Origin: Acanthaster planci
Lineage: Eukaryota; Echinodermata; Asteroidea; Valvatida; Acanthasteridae
Direction: 5' to 3'
DNA: 47,981 bases
Assembly: GCF_001949145.1 (NCBI RefSeq)
Contig: NW_019091371.1
Span: forward strand, 1,614,720-1,662,700
Part shown: piece by piece, positions 43,091-47,981 of the stretch
How positions within the stretch are numbered: position 1 is the first letter of the stretch
Layout of the letters: every line of letters starts with the position of its first letter
Translations under genes and position numbers: made by a program
The notes under the pieces: generated by a model
The model's database searches: none
What the model saw: the letters and a program-made list of their open reading frames with translations, nothing else
Told to the model about the DNA's origin: nothing

Positions 43091-44288
43091 TCGATTTCGA
43101 GTAAAATTTTACCATCTTTGTTGTTGACTACCTCTTGTCGTTCGTTTCTCAACGAAAATTCAAAACTCGTTATTCGCTTATTTACGAGTAATTTAGCGCT
43201 TTGCTCGGGTCTGACGTGGTACACAACACGTACGAAGGCTGCCCGTTAAAGTAATTAAAATGGTCGTTTATTTCTCGAAAGTGTATCCAAAGCTTGTCAA
43301 AAGGAATCGTGTCTATCTTTCCCTTGTAAATCACGTTTGGCACGAGCCTACCCCTCGGCAGATTTAAAGGTTTGCCGACTTCTTTACCCAACTTTAATCT
43401 GAGATTTAAATCCGTTATCATTATTGTTACCAAATTTGACTTTTCGTGAACTTTAAACTCACGCCCGGAATGGCATTTAAAATAAAATTAAACCAATCTG
43501 CGTTATAAAATCCGGGTGGAATAATTACATTTCCCTGCTCGCCACCTTGTAAAATATCTGTGGGTGTTTGTCTCTTGTGCAACCGATGCATCACCGGAGC
43601 GTTTGAACCAGAGGCCGTGACTAAAAGAGTGGGTCTGGGTTCGGTTTGAGCGGCTTTGATGGTCCCCGTTCTTTCTTCATTGTCATCACCTAAAAATCCT
43701 TCTTAAATAAATTCTAAACCGATGCGGCGGGCTTCTTGGTAAGTGTCGGCTTGACCTTGAGTTAAAAGTATGAAATAAATTAACGTGTTTTCTTTCTCTT
43801 CGCCCGATGCTTCGGCTGATATAGAACTTAATATTGAACGTAGGCGCATTAATATTTTAATTTGATCGTCGAGGTCATTTATTTTTTGATTAATTGAGGC
43901 GTGAAATTGCTTCTAACTTCTTGGCCTCGTAAGCTCGAATGTAGTCTCTTAGTACGTCGTAAAGCAAAACCAAAGTGTCCGTCTGCAATTCTGAGAATGA
44001 TACTGTAAGACCAAGTGCTTCTATGACATTCATGTTAATAACAGATACATGGGGTGCCGGTGAGTCGGCCTGTATTGCTGGTTTAATTCCATCGGGACCC
44101 ATTTTTGCGGAACTTCCTTCAACTTGAGTTTGCCATTCGATTTCTGTAGATTTTGTAACGTTTAAATAACCCGGGTGAAAGCTTACTTTCCTGACTTTTA
44201 TTTTTTTATCGCCTTTTAAATTGTCGATTTGGTTTTCTAAATTCAACGTCTGCTCGCTTTTGGTCAAGTAAAACGTGTGAGTCTCCAT
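43081..44288 (-). pseudogene. Polinton B penton/fibre-like gene, copy 2
   Basis: METHTFYLTKSEQTLNLENQ starts at 44288. Next come GDKKIKVRKVSFHPGYLNVTK, a serine-rich middle, the VSFSELQTDTLVLLYDVLRDYI helix and, after a frameshift near 43895, a coiled coil (INQKINDLDDQIKILMRL). A stop near 43705 precedes the C-terminal domain: IPPGFYNADWFNFI near 43475, LRLKLGKEVGKPLNLP near 43400, KLWIHFREINDHFNYFNG near 43290, RITSFEFSLRNERQEVV and a final KILLEIDIF. The same architecture is repeated next door in copy 1. Likely a minor capsid or vertex protein; not proven by sequence alone. Confidence 0.6.
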
Positions 44289-44312
44289 TTTATTTTATAC
44301 GCGTTTAAAAAT
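44289..44312 (-). promoter_or_regulatory. start-site element, stop codon embedded
   Basis: Minus strand TTTAAACGCGTATAAAATAA then AATG, start at 44288. The TFIIB-like gene ends with TAA at 44305-44307 inside TTTAAA, 16 bp before the next start. Confidence 0.7.
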
Positions 44313-44772
44313 CTTGCTCGAAAAGCTTAAACTTTTTGACGGCTTCGTTAATATGTTTCACCGAGACTTGAAATAAGTCTTTTACGGTTGATTCGGCTTC
44401 CCCGGTTACGTCTTGGTAACAGACCGCTATTAGGGCCTTCAGCGGTTTGCCTCGTGAAATCTTACCCGCTAAAATTCGGTTTAATTTGTATTCTATGGTT
44501 CCCGCTTGATCATGCGTCAATTGAACGTTTAATTCTTTTAAAGTTTTACTCAATTTTCGCTTCGGTTTTTTATTAACAATACGCTGGTTATATTTCCCGC
44601 CCACGTTTTCCACTTCGTCCGAATAAATCTGACAAAATTTTAATCCGCAATCCCAGCATGCGAGTTTAGAATCTTTTATCATTTTGTTGTCGTGTGGGAA
44701 AGTGGGTTCTGATGACCGTTGCGGCCAAGTAACTTTCATTCCAGTTAGGTGGTAAATCTCTTGGTCTGTCAT
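44305..44772 (-). CDS. Polinton B TFIIB-like protein candidate
   Basis: An intact 155-codon frame. The N-terminal third has a single Cys-rich turn, ACWDCGLKFCQIYSDE, short of the four cysteines of a classical zinc ribbon. The C-terminal half, KLNRILAGKISRGKPLKALI followed by AVCYQDVTGEAESTVKDLF, then VSVKHINEAVKKFK, reads like a single cyclin-fold repeat with its final recognition-type helix pair, as in TFIIB relatives. That would make it a transcription factor for element genes, fitting the shared promoter motif. The similarity is weak and could be coincidental. It is one of few B genes with no break. Confidence 0.4.
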   Translation of the reverse strand: MTDQEIYHLTGMKVTWPQRSSEPTFPHDNKMIKDSKLACWDCGLKFCQIYSDEVENVGGKYNQRIVNKKPKRKLSKTLKELNVQLTHDQAGTIEYKLNRILAGKISRGKPLKALIAVCYQDVTGEAESTVKDLFQVSVKHINEAVKKFKLFEQDF

Positions 44773-44795
44773 TGTTTTTAATAAAGTGCATTTAT

Positions 44796-45002
44796 TTAAG
44801 GAGAACTAAAAGCGTCCTCCAATTCCATTACCCGACGTATACATTCACGAGTCCACTCATTTGACACAGGGGGTTCTTCTTCTTCAGAGTATTCTTCTTT
44901 AAACTCTTCTTCCACGTTTAAAAACACCTCTGCGGTTTCGTCAATCATCAAGCGTATTTTAGCCAACCTCATGTCTGACTTTGTTTCAGGTTTCAGGTTC
45001 AA
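44796..45002 (-). CDS. small acidic protein
   Basis: 68 intact codons beginning MNLKPETKSDMRLAKIRL. It has an acidic stretch (NVEEEFKEEYSEEEEPP) and a helical end (ECIRRVMELEDAF). It is placed just upstream of the TFIIB-like gene with a 23 bp gap, on the same strand. Unbroken in a region of broken genes, which supports it mildly. No family recognised; acidic tails of this kind occur in DNA mimic or chaperone proteins, but I make no claim. Confidence 0.45.
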   Translation of the reverse strand: MNLKPETKSDMRLAKIRLMIDETAEVFLNVEEEFKEEYSEEEEPPVSNEWTRECIRRVMELEDAFSSP

Positions 45003-45059
45003 GTCGCATGTAATGTATTTTAGTTTAGCATGATGTTCATCGCCATAATTTCCACGTAT

Positions 45060-46169
45060 ATTAAAAAAAACTCTCGTTCTCTAGACCTGTACTATTTATG
45101 CAACGATAGCAAGAATAACAATTAAAACACTCAATGCAATTTAGGCGATCTTCGCAATTTTGGCAACTTTCACAATATAAGCAACGTTGGCTGTCATAGC
45201 AATCTTCGCAATTATGACAATCTTTTTATGTTATAACAGTCTTGGCACGAAGAAATACACCTCGCTTTACGACAGTAAACGCGTCGTGGGCATCTATTAC
45301 ATCGCGGCACCTTTTACGTTTTTGCAAAAGTGACAATCAAAGTCTTTTTGTTTTTTCTCGCTTGGTTTTTTCATCTCTAATTTTATATAAGGTTTTTAAA
45401 AAAATCATTTTTCTCAAAGCTTCAGATCTAAAAGTATCTTCAGAATCAAATCCACTCAACGCTTGTAGAACAGATTTATTTGAAATAAGACCGTCATTTC
45501 TTATTTTCAACATAGCCGCCGATACTTTATACCTAACACTGGCCCCATATGACATTGAACCGTGAGTACCGTAGTATACGTCTTTTGGACAAATAAAAGA
45601 TTGTGTGTCTCATCTCTTATTTATAAATTTCTCGATATTTGACAAATCAATGGGTTTTTCTCGATGATCAAATAGGGAAGCATAGGGATCTATTTTAACA
45701 TACATTCGATGCTTGGCCGTGTGAGGTGGTTTGACTACATATTCGATCTTGTTCAATTCATCAATATCGCGACAGGCTTTGTAGGCGTTTATGGTATTAG
45801 ACGGAATGTTAGACTTGGTGGTGGTTTGAGATTCGATGAATCTATAAACGGCTAAATTTATGTGATTGAGTATGTTTGCGGTAGGTTGTTGTATTTGATA
45901 GCAGATTTACCGGCCCGTCATAGTTTCAGAGGTTTTGCCATAACATGATTCGGTCGTCATAATCAACAGGTGTTTATCTTGGTCGTTGTTGCGGTAAAAA
46001 ATTAGGAGAGCTGCATACAGTTGTATGTTGGACTTTTTTAGTTACAGGTTTTGAAATAATTAATTTACTTGGATCAAAAGGACCAAAGGTGACGTTGGGA
46101 TCGCAGTTGTCGGCATTGAGGCGCTCGTGGCCGTCGGTAACGATGTAGGTTTCGAAGTTGGTTAGACAT
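45060..46169 (-). pseudogene. Polinton B terminal gene with cysteine-array C-terminus
   Basis: ATG at 46169 lies at the inner edge of the right terminal repeat. After MSN the frame shifts to NFETYIVTDGHERLNADNCD near 46150. Later blocks include INAYKACRDIDELNKIEYVV near 45790, MSYGASVRYKVSAAMLKIRN (from 45555) and RSEALRKMIFLKTLYKI. The end, in three frames from about 45330, is an array of Cys-x2-Cys units (CHFCKN, RCNRCPRRVYC, CHNCEDCYDSQRCLYCESC, CIECFNCYSCYRC), implying stacked metal-binding sites. Located opposite PolB at the other terminus. Function unknown. Confidence 0.55.
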
Positions 46170-46507
46170 GGTTTTTATATATAGTCCGTTTATTTAAGGA
46201 GGTCGTAAACTGAGTGCGTTAAGAGAAGTCACGAATTCAGGCCGGGCAAGTCGAGACTTGTAGCGAGGGAAATTCCTTTTTTGTGTTTGATAGTCACGGG
46301 GTTAAAGGTCTAGGTTGTTTTTGCGCAAGTGTTGGAAGCACCGGGGTCAAAGGTCAAACTTGTTTGTTGACGAGTGACGTGAAAGCGCCAGGGTCAAAGG
46401 TCAAGGTGGGTGAAGTGGGAAACCCCGGTGTCGGGTCTGTGGAGGCGGTGGAACGTGAGAAGCGGAGTGGAAAAGGGGATTTGGTCCAGAATTCTCTTTT
46501 ACCTACT
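46170..46507 (-). repeat. Polinton B right terminal inverted repeat
   Basis: Reverse complement of 29114-29478. The inner edge carries the same ACTATATATAAAAA element in front of the ATG of the terminal gene. The outer end CCTACT is followed by GCTTT, the duplicated target. Confidence 0.9.
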
Positions 46508-46838
46508 GCTTTATCAACGTTACTCAGTCAAATTTGGAAGAGAAGTCGTAACTACAGTCGTTGAAAGCTTGCTGAATCTTTATTCACGTTTGCTTGGTGT
46601 AGCTTTTCCCATGGAATTTTTGCGTTTACGACGTTATTTTAGACTCTGAACAAAATTTGGCTAAAGACCTAGAGAGAGATCCCATCATTAGTCAAAGCAT
46701 GGGAGCTCTTCTAACAGAAAAATGTTAAAAGTGCACATCATATCTCTCATCGCTTGTTGCTACGCTTATTACAACAAAACACCTTGTTTCAACAAAAGAA
46801 ATGCATTAAATTCTAGCGTTTATTTTAAAACCGAATGT
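46508..46838 (+). pseudogene. Polinton A conserved small gene, rest of the broken copy
   Basis: Continues the gene cut by Polinton B: YQRYSVKFGREVV, LNLYSRLLGVAFP, then in another frame NLAKDLERDPIISQSMGALL near 46660 and SSLVATLITTKHLVS near 46745. Each block has a partner in the B gene at 35503-35992. Frameshifts near 46620 and 46730. Confidence 0.7.
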
Positions 46839-46849
46839 TGTAGTAAAGA

Positions 46850-47304
46850 CGGAGCAGCAAAGGCAGGAACAGCAACACACAGCTAACAAAAGGAGGAGGA
46901 AACAGCGTCACAAACAACAGCGCCGAAGCAACCAGTCCAGTAGCAACCAACCCGAGTGACCAAGAGTGAGCCACAGAGTAAAACTCCTAAGCTTATTGCT
47001 CAGGCTTAAAAACCGGCAAAACATAACCAAAAAATGAAAGAGAAACACTTGGCTCTGATGAGACAAAAAAAGCTAATGAACAAGTCGATCAGAGCGAAGC
47101 TTGAGAAAGCTCGTTCAGCAGCCAGTTTAACTTGGGAGGCCTGTGGCCCATTGTGGGAGTTATAGTAGCTGTTGCGATCTGTTTGGTAGTTAAGGCTGTA
47201 AAATAAGAAACGAGCACAAACGCAAAACACACCGACAAAAGCCGACAGACAAAAGCCGACAAACACACACAATCCAGAAGCGTTTCTAGATATGGAGTGA
47301 ATAA
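46850..47304 (+). pseudogene. Polinton A RVEQGKK-type membrane protein
   Basis: A glutamine/alanine-rich start (TEQQRQEQQHTAN) is followed by a basic helix KHNQKMKEKHLALMRQKK near 47020, the membrane segment WPIVGVIVAVAICLVVKAVK near 47148 and, after a break, NTPTKADRQKPTNTHN with the stop after FLDME near 47300. It has the same order and ending as the B gene at 35919-36660, but without the MITE. Single-pass membrane protein of unknown function, with stops and frameshifts. Confidence 0.6.
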
Positions 47305-47390
47305 CTTGCGAATTAAATAATTCGTAGATTTTTTAATCTAGCTTTAAAACATCTAGCGTTTTATTAAAATCCCCGACTGTCAACAAACAA

Positions 47391-47770
47391 TGGCTAGCAA
47401 CTCAAAAAGGTCTCCCAACAGAACTTGGGGAAAAAACTGGCAAAATAAAACTCGCAAAGCGCCCTTTAACACTTGGCTACGATAAAAATTAAGCTACGAT
47501 AAAAAAAATCTCGTTGTGTTGATTCCGGTCCTCCACCAAAATATCAATGCGTTTCTCCTAGCAATCCTTCTTTTTAAAAGTAAAACGCTAAAAGAGTTTG
47601 CAATGCTTTGGCCAACCACGATGCGCGAAGTCTGTCTACCCAATGCCCAATTTCCAGAATTTGTCAAGAATAGCAGACAAACCCAGCTCATACAGCGAAG
47701 AATTCGTACCCAACGCCAGAGTAATTCTTTTGTTCCCTCGGCCTTTAAAATGTATAACACCTACTTGTAA
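47391..47770 (+). pseudogene. Polinton A gene of unknown family, broken
   Basis: ATG 47391 gives MASNSKRSPNRTWGKNW with a basic, asparagine/tryptophan-rich start, stopping after NTWLR at 47484. A second open frame, 47516-47770, has a hydrophobic INAFLLAILLFKSKTLK segment, then FPEFVKNSRQTQLIQRRIRTQ. They may be two genes or one broken gene. Polinton B has a different gene (near 36685) at this place, so this may be A-specific. Confidence 0.35.
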
Positions 47771-47931
47771 AGTTTTGGTGGTTTTGTTGGTTTACTGTAT
47801 TTATTTTGATGGGTCTTAGAAGTAACACTTTTAGTGGTTTTTTTTTTAAATTACTGTACATAACATTGTCGTGTATTTTTTCTGTCAAAAGGCAGCATGA
47901 ATTTCCCCGGGTGGGACAATAAAGTTTTTAG

Positions 47932-47957
47932 CTGGTTCGGCAGTTCAGCCGAACCAG
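47932..47957. repeat. perfect 10 bp stem hairpin
   Basis: CTGGTTCGGC, loop AGTTCA, GCCGAACCAG. It is perfectly paired, stands out in AT-rich surroundings and is not followed by a T-run that would suggest a bacterial-style terminator. Role unknown. Confidence 0.7.
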
Positions 47958-47981
47958 GTATTGTAATCGTTCTGTTTTTTT

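Larger units (their letters stand above)
29114..46507 (+). mobile_element. Polinton B, complete ends, 17.4 kb
   Basis: A Polinton/Maverick bounded by inverted terminal repeats starting AGTAGTAGG and ending CCTACT, flanked by a GCTTT duplication (a sixth base, A or T, differs). It encodes PolB, capsid protein, packaging ATPase and a set of small virion-type genes on two converging strands that meet near 38.1 kb. It lacks an integrase, the PolB C-terminus and the MCP N-terminal half. Two insertions (36277-36531 and about 41340-42735) and many frameshifts show long residence in the genome. Confidence 0.9.
16561..47981 (+). mobile_element. Polinton A, interrupted; runs off the right edge
   Basis: Pieces of one Polinton/Maverick in consistent order: CEH cysteine-rich gene, PolB, convergent integrase, MAS gene, MCP N-terminus, then (after Polinton B) the remainder of a small gene and a membrane protein. 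Three insertions split it: DIRS-2, a 0.54 kb inverted-repeat element and Polinton B. The MCP C-terminus and ATPase expected between 28.0 and 29.1 kb are missing. Terminal repeats of A were not found, so the left limit is only the first recognisable gene. Polintons are protein-primed, integrase-mobilised DNA elements that encode capsid proteins. Confidence 0.8.

Noticed and set aside
29114-46507. The long repeats as LTRs of a retroelement
   Set aside because: They are inverted, not direct, and enclose PolB, a packaging ATPase and capsid genes.
46511-46516. TTATCA as the target duplication of Polinton B
   Set aside because: The left flank has AGCTTT, not TTATCA. Coding continuity of the interrupted gene supports GCTTT instead.
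47932-47957. Rho-independent terminator
   Set aside because: No U-tract follows the stem and the context is eukaryotic.

Overview
This is a stretch of animal (metazoan) nuclear genome made up mostly of large, decaying transposons. There are no bacterial operons, rRNA or tRNA genes. Spacers are AT-rich, rich in short ACATGTA-type words, and have at most one candidate host exon pair. DIRS retrotransposons together with protein-primed PolB Polinton/Maverick elements suggest a marine invertebrate, but I cannot name the taxon.

Layout: 1-3234 is non-coding with a GGTCTC hexamer array at 164-306. 3235-8791 is DIRS-1, a full-length DIRS tyrosine-recombinase retrotransposon (gag, RT/RNase H, methyltransferase-like region, YR) with inverted terminal repeats and an internal complementary region. 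8792-16560 is mostly non-coding and contains a piggyBac-type non-autonomous element (12292-12887, TTAA duplications) and two phase-compatible candidate host exons (13777-14058). From about 16.6 kb to the window end lies a nest of elements.

Polinton A (about 16.6 kb to beyond 47.9 kb) carries a CEH-type cysteine-rich gene, PolB, a convergent integrase, a small conserved gene (called MAS here after its first residues), the N-terminal part of a major capsid protein (MCP) and two small virion-type genes. It is broken three times: DIRS-2 (17677 to about 22700) sits in PolB, a 0.54 kb terminal-inverted-repeat element (24418-24953) sits further along PolB, and a second Polinton, B, sits in the small gene that follows the capsid/ATPase block.

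Polinton B (29114-46507) keeps about 340-365 bp terminal inverted repeats and a GCTTT target duplication. Rightward genes: N-terminal PolB region, PolB, MAS gene, MCP C-terminal half, packaging ATPase, several small genes and a coiled-coil/membrane protein. Leftward genes: a conserved 1.3 kb membrane-anchored gene, a membrane-linked coiled-coil protein, two tandem copies of a penton/fibre-like gene, a TFIIB-like gene, an acidic small protein and a terminal Cys-rich protein. Genes are packed tightly and share a TTTAAA-CGTATAWAATAAAATG start-site element. B has lost its integrase and the PolB C-terminus, and nearly every gene has frameshifts or stops, so both Polintons are genomic fossils.

Coordinates of broken genes are approximate because reading frames were followed by eye across frameshifts. 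Family assignments rest on motifs and on A-versus-B comparison inside the window, not on database searches.
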